Shown here piece by piece: positions 7,949 through 16,522 of a stretch of DNA of 64,000 nucleotides. A program made the position numbers and the translations under genes. Origin of the DNA: Gluconacetobacter dulcium. GTDB lineage: Bacteria > Pseudomonadota > Alphaproteobacteria > Acetobacterales > Acetobacteraceae. The notes beneath the pieces are model-generated. The model was not told the origin of the DNA and made no database searches. It saw nothing but the letters and a program-made list of their open reading frames with translations. The stretch spans positions 62,001 to 126,000 of the forward strand of contig NZ_JABEQN010000012.1 of the NCBI RefSeq assembly GCF_014174165.1. Direction: 5' to 3'. The number at the start of each line of letters is the position of its first letter. Within the stretch, counting starts at the first letter, position 1.

Positions 7949-8797
7949 TCAGGGACGAATGACCGGCCGCACCAGCGCGGGCAGCGTCCTGTCATCTCCC
8001 ACAAGAACCGGCACCATCTTCTCCAGCCCATGCTGCCGCAGAACCGCGCTCCCCTCCTTGCCCAGCAGGAAGGCAACGAACCGCGCCGCCCCATCGGGGT
8101 TCGGCGCATCCTTCAGGATCGTGACCGAATACCGGGCCGCCAGCGCCAGTTCCGGCGGCAGTTCTATGCTCGGGATCTGCATGTCGGCGGTTTCCATCGC
8201 ATAGAAGAAACCGACATCGATCTGTCCCGATTGCAGGCGCCCGACCAGGCTCTCCTCCGGCCGTACCTGCCCGGACCGGTCAGAGCCCATGATCCGCGCC
8301 GCCAGGCCAGGCTGATGGTAGAACGCTTCGGCCTGCTGCAACATATGGACGGTCAGCGCCCCTTTCGGGTCCAGCGCCGGGTCGGTCCGGCCGATCCGGA
8401 CGCCGGGCAATTGCAGGACCTCGTACCAGGGCCGTGTCTGCAAGGCGTCGACGATGGGACTCTGCGGATTGTACCCGATCACCAGCGGCGAGCGCGCGAA
8501 GATGATAAACCAGCACACCAGGTCGCCCAGCCGGCCGTTCAGGGCCGGATCGGCGCTGATGAACACATCGCCCCGCCGCAGCCCACCCCGGATCTGATGC
8601 ACAAGGGCACCCGACGGGCCCGCATAGCCGCGAAAGATATCGTCGCCGATCGCGTCGAAAGCCGGGGCGACGCCCCGTTCCATCAGCTTCAGCAGCGAAC
8701 CGGCATACAGCACGTCCACCGTCCGACCGTCCCACGCCCAAGCCCTTGCCGGAACGGGGAGCATCGCCGCCCCCAACAGCATTGTCCGACGTCGCAT
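7949..8797 (-). CDS. Molybdate/tungstate-type ABC substrate-binding protein
   Basis: Periplasmic oxyanion-binding protein, 282 residues. ATG 8797 is chosen because GGGAGAG precedes it and it begins a signal peptide (MRRRTMLLGAAMLPVPARAWA). The mature part has VDVLYAGSLLKLME, GPSGALVHQI, RGDVFISADP, FARSPLVIGY and RIGRTDPALDPKG, features of the ModA/WtpA-like group that bind MoO4 or WO4 between two lobes. The WtpA-like spacing favours tungstate/molybdate over sulfate, but specificity cannot be decided from sequence. It is the first gene of an operon with the permease-ATPase. Because that partner is broken, this protein may now be an orphan. Confidence 0.83.
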   Translation of the reverse strand: MRRRTMLLGAAMLPVPARAWAWDGRTVDVLYAGSLLKLMERGVAPAFDAIGDDIFRGYAGPSGALVHQIRGGLRRGDVFISADPALNGRLGDLVCWFIIFARSPLVIGYNPQSPIVDALQTRPWYEVLQLPGVRIGRTDPALDPKGALTVHMLQQAEAFYHQPGLAARIMGSDRSGQVRPEESLVGRLQSGQIDVGFFYAMETADMQIPSIELPPELALAARYSVTILKDAPNPDGAARFVAFLLGKEGSAVLRQHGLEKMVPVLVGDDRTLPALVRPVIRP

Positions 8798-8853
8798 TCT
8801 CTCTCCCGCCTGTTCACGCGGAAGACAGCATACCACCGGGCTTGGATTTACAA

Positions 8854-8902
8854 GAGACTGTTTCAAAAGCTCCGATCATGACCGGAAACGTAAGGCAGCC
8901 TC
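8854..8902. repeat. Short inverted-repeat element, copy 1
   Basis: The left end GAGACTGTTTCAAAAGC matches 15 of 17 bases at 54500-54516. The right end CAGCCTC (8896-8902) is nearly the inverse complement of the left end (GAGGCTG against GAGACTG). It sits between the binding protein start and the TRIC-family stop, overlapping that stop by two bases. The internal part is less conserved than in copy 2. A REP-like intergenic element is the likely explanation. Confidence 0.35.
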
Positions 8903-9527
8903 AGCGCGCGACGCCCGGCAGGTTCCAGCCATACCGCAGGGCCATGAGCCGCAGGCCGAAACAGACCAGCCCGCCCGCCACGGCCCCCCAGGCCACCGGC
9001 ACGGCCAGCCGCCGGCTGGCGACGACCACCGCCGCGCCAGCCAGCGCGGCGGTGGCATAGATGTCCGAAACCAGGATCAGCGGCACGCGCGCCAGCAGCA
9101 GGTCGCGCATCACGCCGCCACCCACCGCCGTTACCATGCCCATCAGCGCCGCCCCCAGCGCGCCGACACCGCGCGACAGGGCCTTCTCGGCCCCCGCGAC
9201 GGCAAACAGCGACAGGCCGGCGGCATCCAGCACCGCCAGCACCGATCCCCCCGGCGCAAGCCGTAGCGCGGGCGGGAGGAGAAACACCATCAACCCGGTC
9301 AGGAAGGCCAGCGCCGGATAGCGCCAGTCGCGGATCGCACTGGGCGGCACGGCACCGATCAGCACGTCGCGGATCATGCCGCCGCCCAACGCGACCACGC
9401 AGGCCAGCACCATGATGCCGAACAGATCGAGATGGCGCGCGGACGCCACCATCGCGCCTTCGGCGGCGAACACCAAGGTTCCCGTCAGATCGGCAACCAG
9501 AACGACCGAGGCCAGGGTCGGACGCAT
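8901..9527 (-). CDS. TRIC/UPF0126 family membrane protein
   Basis: Inner-membrane protein of about 208 residues from the UPF0126 (YicG) family, bacterial relatives of trimeric intracellular cation channels; some members have been linked to glycine transport. Two halves repeat the same glycine motif, GGGMIRDVLIG and GGGVMRDLLL, each following a hydrophobic helix, giving about seven membrane segments. This internal duplication is the family hallmark. Start ATG 9527 (MRPTLASVVLVADL) keeps the first helix complete; a GTG at 9548 would add seven polar residues. It does not belong clearly to either neighbouring unit. Substrate is unknown. Confidence 0.85.
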   Translation of the reverse strand: MRPTLASVVLVADLTGTLVFAAEGAMVASARHLDLFGIMVLACVVALGGGMIRDVLIGAVPPSAIRDWRYPALAFLTGLMVFLLPPALRLAPGGSVLAVLDAAGLSLFAVAGAEKALSRGVGALGAALMGMVTAVGGGVMRDLLLARVPLILVSDIYATAALAGAAVVVASRRLAVPVAWGAVAGGLVCFGLRLMALRYGWNLPGVAR

Positions 9528-9599
9528 GTCAGAATCCGCTAGCCCCACCCGGCGGCGGGAAGCCGAAACGCACGCGCATCAGCCTCCCCCCTCCAGTCC

Positions 9600-11582
9600 T
9601 CAGTGACGCGGCGCCAGGATAGCGGCCAGCATGTCCGGCTTGCCCTCCACCCGCTCCAGATGCGGATAGCGCAGCCCGCCATGATACGGGACCGAGACCG
9701 TCACATACCGATCGCCTTCCTGCAACAGCAGCGCGATCGGCGCGGCATGCGCGTCCTTCGCGTCGACGATCGCCTCGCGCAGCACCTCGGGGTCATACGC
9801 CTCGCCATTCACCGCGATCACCTTCGCATCGCGGGTTATGCCGGCCTGCCAGGCAGGGCTGCCCCATTCCACATTGCCCAGCGCGCCGCCCTTGCCGATG
9901 GTAAGCCCCAGCGAGAAGGCGAAATCCTCGACATGCCGCACGCTGGCGAACGACCCGACATATTTGTTGGGCTGATCGGTATAGACCAGCCGGTACCCAC
10001 CGCGCGTGAACCCGTCCAGCGGTGCGTGCTCCGAGGTCTCGTCCAGCCGCTTGCGCAGGAACGTCGCCCAGTCATAGGGCTGGATGTCGTTCAGCGCCTT
10101 CACCACGTCGTCGAACTCGTACGTGCTGGTGATGAAGCTGCCGTCATTGGTGCCGAAGAAATGGCGCGCCACGTCGTCCAGCGAATGCTTGCCGCCGGAA
10201 AGCTGGCGGATCAGCGTATCGGCATCCAGCCAGATGAGCTGGCCTTCGGAATAATAATCCTCGCTGCGCTGCCAGCTCCGCCAAGACAGCGGCGCGCGCC
10301 GCGCGATCACCGGATCGTTCGTCGTATCGATCAGCGGCCGCCAGGTGCGTCCACGGCGCGTGTCATACACCGCGCCCACCTCGGCCAGCGCCTCGATCAC
10401 CTGCGGTGCCGTCATCAGGCCCGCACGCGCCGCCAGGACATACCCCCAATACTGGGTCTGCCCTTCATAGACCCACAGGCCCGTCCCACGCTGGGGGGTA
10501 TTGAAGTTCGGCGCCCACAGGCCGGCCGGCCGGCGGTATTTGCCGTTCCACGAATGGGTGTATTCGTGCGCCAGCAGGTCGCGCGTCGCGAACGTCTTGT
10601 CCCATTCGGTAAAATAGCCGCGCGGGCCGCTGTTTTCGCTCGACTGGTGATGCTCCAGCCCGATCCCGCCGAGTTCCTCGGTCAGCGCGAGCAGGAAGTC
10701 ATAATGATCGTAATGATGCGAGCCATAGAGCAGGTTCGCCTGCGTCACCAGCGCGCGATGCGCCGCGATCTGGGCATCGCTCACCTCCAGTTCCCCCGGC
10801 TTGTCCGCCACCAGGTTCAGCGCCACCGGCACGGCGGCACCCGGCGCCAGGTCGATGCGGCGGAAATACCGCCCGGCGAACAGCGGGGAATCCACCAGCG
10901 TATTGAACGGCACCGGCTTGAAGGTCACGACATCGCCGGCCTTGCCCTGCGCGCGCAGTGCCGTGCCGTACTGCCAGCCCGTGGGCAGGCGCAGGCTGGC
11001 CTCGACGGGGATCTGGCGCGTGAAATACCCGGCCGGATAGAGCGCCACCGCATTCCACTGCACGTTCAGCATCTCGGGCGTCATCACCACGCGCCCTTCC
11101 TCGCGCGAAACCGGCGACAGAAGCTGGAACGACACATCCACCGTATGCGCGCCCTTGGGCACGGGGATATGGAAGGCACTGACCGTCACGTTGTCGCGCA
11201 GCCACGGCAGCGTCACCCCACCGGCCTTCACCACCAGACCGCCGAACTGGTCGAGCGCACCGGTCGGCGAATGATCGCCCGGCAGCCACATCGGGTAGAA
11301 CAGCGGCAGGTCGCCGCCGGTCGCCGCCAGCGCGGCCGGCACCGGCACGGTCTCGTGCACGGTCATGATATGCCGCGCCAGGTCGGTGGCATCGACCGAC
11401 AGCCGGATGGTGCCGCCGAACGGCACGTCCCGCGGCGCCGGGATGGAATCGGGCAGCGGCAGAGGCTCCGGCTGGGGCTGGCTGTCAGCCGCCCCCGCGC
11501 TCTGCGACAGCCCCACCAGGCCGACCGAGGCCAGGGCCGTGGACAAGGAAAGGGCGAGAATGCGTTTGGAAAGCGGACGCAA
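9600..11582 (-). CDS. M61 family metallopeptidase (glycyl-aminopeptidase type) with PDZ domain
   Basis: Secreted zinc aminopeptidase-like protein of 660 residues. A signal peptide is clear at residues 1-31 (ending LVGLSQSAGAA). The N-terminal beta domain is followed by the catalytic domain with HEYTHSWNGKYRRP (HExxH type, zinc ligands) and WVYEGQTQYWGYVLAA, which supplies the downstream glutamate ligand. A PDZ domain covers about residues 550-640 (LGLTIGKGGALGNVEWGSPA). M61 enzymes cleave N-terminal Gly or Ala from peptides in the periplasm. It is transcribed divergently from the RND efflux operon, with a long AT-rich island just upstream. Confidence 0.9.
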   Translation of the reverse strand: MRPLSKRILALSLSTALASVGLVGLSQSAGAADSQPQPEPLPLPDSIPAPRDVPFGGTIRLSVDATDLARHIMTVHETVPVPAALAATGGDLPLFYPMWLPGDHSPTGALDQFGGLVVKAGGVTLPWLRDNVTVSAFHIPVPKGAHTVDVSFQLLSPVSREEGRVVMTPEMLNVQWNAVALYPAGYFTRQIPVEASLRLPTGWQYGTALRAQGKAGDVVTFKPVPFNTLVDSPLFAGRYFRRIDLAPGAAVPVALNLVADKPGELEVSDAQIAAHRALVTQANLLYGSHHYDHYDFLLALTEELGGIGLEHHQSSENSGPRGYFTEWDKTFATRDLLAHEYTHSWNGKYRRPAGLWAPNFNTPQRGTGLWVYEGQTQYWGYVLAARAGLMTAPQVIEALAEVGAVYDTRRGRTWRPLIDTTNDPVIARRAPLSWRSWQRSEDYYSEGQLIWLDADTLIRQLSGGKHSLDDVARHFFGTNDGSFITSTYEFDDVVKALNDIQPYDWATFLRKRLDETSEHAPLDGFTRGGYRLVYTDQPNKYVGSFASVRHVEDFAFSLGLTIGKGGALGNVEWGSPAWQAGITRDAKVIAVNGEAYDPEVLREAIVDAKDAHAAPIALLLQEGDRYVTVSVPYHGGLRYPHLERVEGKPDMLAAILAPRH

Positions 11583-12288
11583 ATGGACAACCTTTCAAAA
11601 TTTCGGGAAATCGCATGCAGTGCCGGGTCACAGGCCCGGCGATCACATTCCGCAATGACATGAAATACGCTGTCCGTCACGCCACCGGCCGGCGCGCGGC
11701 CCGACCCACAGGCGGGTCTCATCCGGAGAGCCCTGAAATGCCTGTGAAATTTTCATGACATATACGAATTCCGTATTCTCTCGCGAGAAAATATTAAATA
11801 ACGATCATCTTATCGATATGGTTTTGAAAAAATTTGTAATATTTTATCGATCGTCATACGTGCCTGTCGTGCCCGTCCCTCCTGGCCGCGCATCGGCCGG
11901 ATCGGCCCGATACAAAAGAAAACGCCGTGCCAGACCTGATACAGACATATGTTTTCCTTTCCTCTCTCCCACATCCCGTTTTTCCCCGCGCGGCCGGCTC
12001 CCTTTTCCCCACGGCGGGCACGGCGCGTACCGTCTTTCCGGCACCCGTCTTCCTCGCCGGGCGACAACCCCGTTTCGCGCCCGCTACGGGCTTCCCTGCC
12101 CGCAAGGCGGCCCCTCCCGCGCGCCCATGGACAAGGATCGGGATCGTCGCTAGTGGCAGCACGCGGCACCGGCCCCAGCCTCCCCGTACCTGCGTTCCCG
12201 TAACATCTTCTCGTTCAGAATCGGTTCCGTCCTGGCCCTCGTTGGGGTTGGATGCCTCCTTATTCTCCAGGACCTCAGGCTCAGGCCC
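11583..12288. other. 706-bp intergenic region between divergent M61 and RND genes
   Basis: No convincing gene. Open frames exist on both strands at 11850-12310, but they have no ribosome sites, overlap each other and have proline/arginine-rich compositions typical of non-coding GC-rich DNA. About 11755-11870 is strikingly AT-rich compared with its surroundings and contains a near-perfect 20-bp dyad. The remaining 400 bp up to the efflux operon may be a long leader or an eroded gene. Confidence 0.5.
11774..11793. promoter_or_regulatory. 20-bp near-perfect dyad, candidate operator
   Basis: TATTCTCTCGCGAGAAAATA is palindromic except for one base pair and is centred on CGCG. It lies in the AT-rich island about 190 bp before the M61 start and 500 bp before the efflux operon. 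It has the symmetry of a dimeric repressor site, but no regulator gene lies next to it. Confidence 0.4.
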
Positions 12289-13437
12289 ATGCACCAGATC
12301 GCGCCCGTGACACCTTCGCCGCCCCCCCCCCGATCATCCGGTCGCGCCGCGCGTCTGCTGGGGGGCGGTCTCCTGGCCTGCGCCATCCTGTCCGGGGTCG
12401 CAACGTCCGCCATGGCTTCGGCCATGGTACGCAACGACCATGGCCTGCTGACGGTCGCGGCGGATTCGCCGCTGGCGGCCCGCCTGTCCGTCAACTCCGT
12501 CACGCTCGCCTCGCCCAGCCGCACGATTCCGGTGCCCGGCGAAATCCGTGCCGAGCCGTCGCAGTCTGTTTCGGTCATGACGCCGGTTGCCGGCGCGACC
12601 CTCAGCCTGCCGGTCACCGCCGGCGACCATGTGACGCGCGGCCAGGTCCTTGCCGAACTGGCCTCGGGCGACATGGCCCTGGCCACGACCGACGCCGCGA
12701 AGGCCCGCGCGGGGCTGGACTATGCGCGGCGCGCCCTGCTGCGCGCCCAGGGCGTCGCCAGCGCCGGCGGCGCCGCCACCCGCGATGTGGAAGCCGCCCG
12801 CAGCGCGTGGCTCCAGGCCCAGGCGGAAGACGACCGTGCCACCGCGCGGCTGGCCGCCCTGCGCGCCCAGCCCGGACAGGGCGGCGTGATCCGGCTGACC
12901 ACGCCGATCGACGGCACGGTTTCGGCGGTCAACACCGCCCCCGGTGCCTTCGTCACCGACCCGACGGCACCGCTGATGACGGTCACCGGCACGCAACAGG
13001 TCTGGGCCGTCGCCGCCGTGCCGGAAAACCTGACCAATACCGTCCATACCGGGCAGGCGGTCGATATCACCTTTCCCGCCCTGCCGGGCCGGACGACGCA
13101 TGGCACGATCGCGGCGATCGAGCCGGTGCTGCATCCCGATACCCGCACGCTCCAGGCGAGGGTGGTGCTGGCCAATGACGATGACACGCTGAAGCCCGGC
13201 ATGTTCGCCACCGTGACCATCCTGAGCCCGCAGCCACCGCGCATCATGGTCCCGCAATCGGCGCTGCTGATGAACAACGACACCGTGACGGTGTTCGTCG
13301 AAGTCGCGCCCCATGCCTACAGGCGGCGCGATATCGAGATCATTTATGACGACGGCGACCTGTGCGAGGTCACGTCCGGCCTTTCGGCCGGCGACCGCGT
13401 CGTGACCCAGGGCGCGGTGCTGCTGAACGATGATTAA
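12289..13437 (+). CDS. RND efflux periplasmic adaptor (CzcB-like)
   Basis: Membrane fusion protein of 382 residues linking an inner-membrane RND pump to its outer-membrane channel. The N-terminus has a hydrophobic export segment (residues about 24-44). It is followed by a barrel-sandwich lipoyl half (PVAGATLSLPVTAGDHVTRG), a helical hairpin of about 60 residues, the second lipoyl half (LTTPIDGTVSAVNTAPGAFV), and beta-barrel and proximal domains ending GDRVVTQGAVLLNDD, typical of CzcB-family proteins. It overlaps the pump gene by 8 bp, so translation is coupled. No adjacent metal sensor gene is seen. Confidence 0.9.
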   Translation: MHQIAPVTPSPPPPRSSGRAARLLGGGLLACAILSGVATSAMASAMVRNDHGLLTVAADSPLAARLSVNSVTLASPSRTIPVPGEIRAEPSQSVSVMTPVAGATLSLPVTAGDHVTRGQVLAELASGDMALATTDAAKARAGLDYARRALLRAQGVASAGGAATRDVEAARSAWLQAQAEDDRATARLAALRAQPGQGGVIRLTTPIDGTVSAVNTAPGAFVTDPTAPLMTVTGTQQVWAVAAVPENLTNTVHTGQAVDITFPALPGRTTHGTIAAIEPVLHPDTRTLQARVVLANDDDTLKPGMFATVTILSPQPPRIMVPQSALLMNNDTVTVFVEVAPHAYRRRDIEIIYDDGDLCEVTSGLSAGDRVVTQGAVLLNDD

Positions 13438-16400
13438 CCGCTTTATCGCCGCCTGCCTGCAGCAACGGCGCATCGTCTTCGCCGCCATGATGATCCTGAT
13501 GACCCTGGGCGCGATCGCCTGGCATCAGATCCCGGTCGAGGCCTACCCCGACCTGGGCGCGGTCAACGTCCAGATCACGAGCCAGGTACCCGGCCTCGCC
13601 GCCGAGGAGATCGAACAGGAAGTCACGGTCCCGCTGGAGCGCCTGCTGGCCAGCACGCCGGGGCTGGTCGACAGCCGCTCCAGTTCGACTTTCGGCCTGT
13701 CGCTGATCACCCTGATCTTCAAGGACGGCACCGACGTCAACACCGCGCGCCAGCATGTGTCGGAGCAGCTCGCACAGGCCGCGCTGCCCACGGGCGTCGT
13801 CCCGACGATGGGGCCGATCACCGGCCCATCGGGCGAAATCTACCGCTACACGCTGCAATCCGACGGCCGGAACCTGATGGAACTGTCCGATATCCAGAAA
13901 TGGATCGTGATCCCGGCCCTGGAACAGGTGCCCGGTGTCGCGGCGGTCAATAATTTCGGTGGCTTCACCATCGAGTACCAGATCGTCCTCGATCCGCAGG
14001 CCCTGTTCCGCTACGCCGTCGGCGTCAATGACGTGATCGCCGCCCTTCAGGCCAACAATGCCAATGGCGGCGGCGGCCGCATCACGCGCGGCGATCAATC
14101 CTATGTCGTGCGCGGGGTCGGCATGGTCCATACGCTCGGGGACATGGGCGCCATCGCGGTGACCCAGCGCAACGGCGTGCCGGTCCTGATCCGCGATCTG
14201 GGCGAGCTGCAACTGGGCCATCAGGTGCGCGAGGGCATCCTGGGCCTGAACGGCAACTCGGATACGATCGAGGGCATCGTCACGATGCTCAGCGGGCAGA
14301 ACCCGTCGCTGGTGCTGCAGGACCTGCATGACACGATCACCCGGCTTCAACTCCGGCTGGCCTCCTCGGGCGTCAGGATCGTGCCGATCATCGACCGCGA
14401 CAGCCTGGTGCGGACCACGACCGACAAGGTCACCCACACGGTGATCGAGGGCGTGAGCCTGGTCTTCCTGATCCTGGTCCTGTTCCTGGGCAGCCCGCGC
14501 AGCGCGATCGTCGCCGCCGTCACCATTCCGCTGGCGCTGGCCACCGTCTTCGTGCTGATGCACCTGCTGCACATGCCGGCCAACCTGTTCTCGCTCGGGG
14601 CCATCGATTTCGGCGTGATCGTCGACGGCGCCATCGTGGTGACCGAGGCCATCCTGCGCATCCGCGAGGAACGGCCGGACCACAAGATGGACGAGGGCGA
14701 CATCCTTGCCGTGACACGGCATGTGGGCAAGGCAATCGTCTTCGCGACCCTGATCATCATCATCGCCTACGGCCCGCTCTTCGCCTTCGAAGGCGCGGCA
14801 GGCCGCCTGTTCCGGCCGATGGCCTTCACCGTCAGCTTCGCCCTGCTGGGCGCCCTGCTCTGCGCCACGACGCTTACGCCCGCACTGGCCTATCTGGCCA
14901 TGCGCAAGCCGCACCGCCTGTATCACAACGTGCCGCTGGAAAAGCTGCACCATGCCTACCACCGGGGCCTAGGCCATATGGTGGACCGGCCGTGGGCAGC
15001 CTATCTGGGCGGCGCGATCGCCTTCTGCCTGGTGGTCTGGCTGGGCGCGCGCACGGGGCGCGAGTTCCTGCCCGATCTCGACGAAGGCGCGCTGTGGCTA
15101 CAGATCCAGCTTCCCTCGGGCCTGTCGCTGGAAAAGGCCAGCGCGATGGCCGACGAGATCCGCGACGCGATCCGTGCCTTCCCCGAGACCAGTTTCGTGG
15201 CGACGCAGATCGGCCGCAACGATTCAGGCACAGACCCGTGGAGCCCCTCGCATATCGAGGCCCCGGTCGGCCTCACGCCCTACAAAACCTGGCCGCACGG
15301 CGAAACCCGCGTGGCGTTCATCAACCGCCTGCATGACCGGCTGGCGCAGATTCCCGGCATCACCTTCGGCATCAGCCAGCCGATCGCCGACAACATGAAC
15401 GATCTGGTCGGCGGCGCGCACAGCCCGCTGGTCCTGCGCGTCTATGGCGACGACCTGAAGGAACTGCGCCGGATCGGCACCCATATCGTGTCCATCCTGC
15501 ATCAGGTCCCCGGCACCGCCGACGCCTCGATCTTCCAGGAACCCGAGATTCCGCAAATGGATATCACGGTCGACCGGGCAGCGGCGGCCCGCTACGGCGT
15601 CAACGGCACGGATATCATGAACGCGGTCCAGAACATGGTCGGCGATGCCGCCGTGGGGCAGGTCTATGTGGGCGACCGCATCTACGCCATGACCGCGCAC
15701 ATGCAGCGGCGCCTGAACAACGACCTGCCGGCCATCCGCCAGATTCCGCTCACGGGCCTGAACGGCGCGCGCATTCCGCTCGGACTGGTCGCCCACATTG
15801 CGCTCCAGACCGGCGAGGCGAACATCGCGCACGAGATGAACCACCGGCAGATCACCATCCGCGTCGATAATGGCCAGCGCCCGCTGTCGCAGTATCTCGC
15901 CGATGCCCAGGGCCGCATCGCCGCGCAGGTGCATTTCGACTCCGCGCGCTACCGGCTGGAATGGGCCGGCACCTTCCAGCAGGAGGAACGCGCGGAGGCC
16001 CGGCTGAGCGTGGCGCTTGCCATCATGTTCTGCGTCATGCTGGTCCTGCTGTTCAGCCAGTTCGGCTGCCTGCGCCAGGCGTTCCTGGTGCTGGCGGTGG
16101 TGCCCATGGCCACGCTGGGCGGCCTGGTGGCCCTGAACCTGCGGGGCGAGACGCTGAACATCGCCACCGCCGTCGGCTTCATCGCCCTGTTCGGCGTCGC
16201 GATCCAGAACGGCATCATCATGATCTCGGCCATCAACCGGCTGCGCGACGAAGGCATGCCCCTGCGCGACGCGGTGCTGGAAGGGGCCGGCGAGCGGTTC
16301 CGCCCCGTGCTGATGACGGCCACCGTCGCCAGCATGGGCATGCTGCCCGCGGCCCTGGCCACGGGTATCGGCACCGATGTCCAGCGTGGCCTCGCCACGG

Positions 16401-16522
16401 TCGTCGTCGGCGGGCTGGGCATCGCCACCCTGCTGACGCTATTCATCCTGCCCACCTATTATTGCGAGCTGGAAGCCTGGCAGGCGCGCCGCGCCCCGCG
16501 CCGGAAGGGAGACCCGGCATGA
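13430..16522 (+). CDS. Heavy-metal RND efflux pump (CzcA family)
   Basis: Inner-membrane proton-driven pump of 1030 residues with twelve membrane helices and two large periplasmic loops. It exports divalent metal ions across the envelope with the adaptor and channel encoded next to it. The fourth transmembrane helix contains DFGVIVDGAIVVTE with the acidic trio D393, D399 and E406. This DFG-x3-DGA-x3-E-type signature marks the CzcA (Zn/Co/Cd) and divalent HME groups rather than the copper/silver CusA group. Metal specificity beyond divalent cannot be fixed from sequence. The start overlaps czcB-like codons by 8 bp, and its stop overlaps the next ATG (ATGA). Confidence 0.92.
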   Translation: MINRFIAACLQQRRIVFAAMMILMTLGAIAWHQIPVEAYPDLGAVNVQITSQVPGLAAEEIEQEVTVPLERLLASTPGLVDSRSSSTFGLSLITLIFKDGTDVNTARQHVSEQLAQAALPTGVVPTMGPITGPSGEIYRYTLQSDGRNLMELSDIQKWIVIPALEQVPGVAAVNNFGGFTIEYQIVLDPQALFRYAVGVNDVIAALQANNANGGGGRITRGDQSYVVRGVGMVHTLGDMGAIAVTQRNGVPVLIRDLGELQLGHQVREGILGLNGNSDTIEGIVTMLSGQNPSLVLQDLHDTITRLQLRLASSGVRIVPIIDRDSLVRTTTDKVTHTVIEGVSLVFLILVLFLGSPRSAIVAAVTIPLALATVFVLMHLLHMPANLFSLGAIDFGVIVDGAIVVTEAILRIREERPDHKMDEGDILAVTRHVGKAIVFATLIIIIAYGPLFAFEGAAGRLFRPMAFTVSFALLGALLCATTLTPALAYLAMRKPHRLYHNVPLEKLHHAYHRGLGHMVDRPWAAYLGGAIAFCLVVWLGARTGREFLPDLDEGALWLQIQLPSGLSLEKASAMADEIRDAIRAFPETSFVATQIGRNDSGTDPWSPSHIEAPVGLTPYKTWPHGETRVAFINRLHDRLAQIPGITFGISQPIADNMNDLVGGAHSPLVLRVYGDDLKELRRIGTHIVSILHQVPGTADASIFQEPEIPQMDITVDRAAAARYGVNGTDIMNAVQNMVGDAAVGQVYVGDRIYAMTAHMQRRLNNDLPAIRQIPLTGLNGARIPLGLVAHIALQTGEANIAHEMNHRQITIRVDNGQRPLSQYLADAQGRIAAQVHFDSARYRLEWAGTFQQEERAEARLSVALAIMFCVMLVLLFSQFGCLRQAFLVLAVVPMATLGGLVALNLRGETLNIATAVGFIALFGVAIQNGIIMISAINRLRDEGMPLRDAVLEGAGERFRPVLMTATVASMGMLPAALATGIGTDVQRGLATVVVGGLGIATLLTLFILPTYYCELEAWQARRAPRRKGDPA

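Noticed and set aside
9603-11663. 686-codon open frame on the plus strand opposite the M61 peptidase gene
   Set aside because: It is antisense to a clear metallopeptidase, lacks a ribosome site and family motifs, and is rich in Arg, His and Gln. High G+C makes such long antisense frames common.
11927-12310. 127-codon frame before the efflux adaptor
   Set aside because: No ribosome site, overlaps competing frames, and Pro/Arg/Ser-rich without hydrophobic core.
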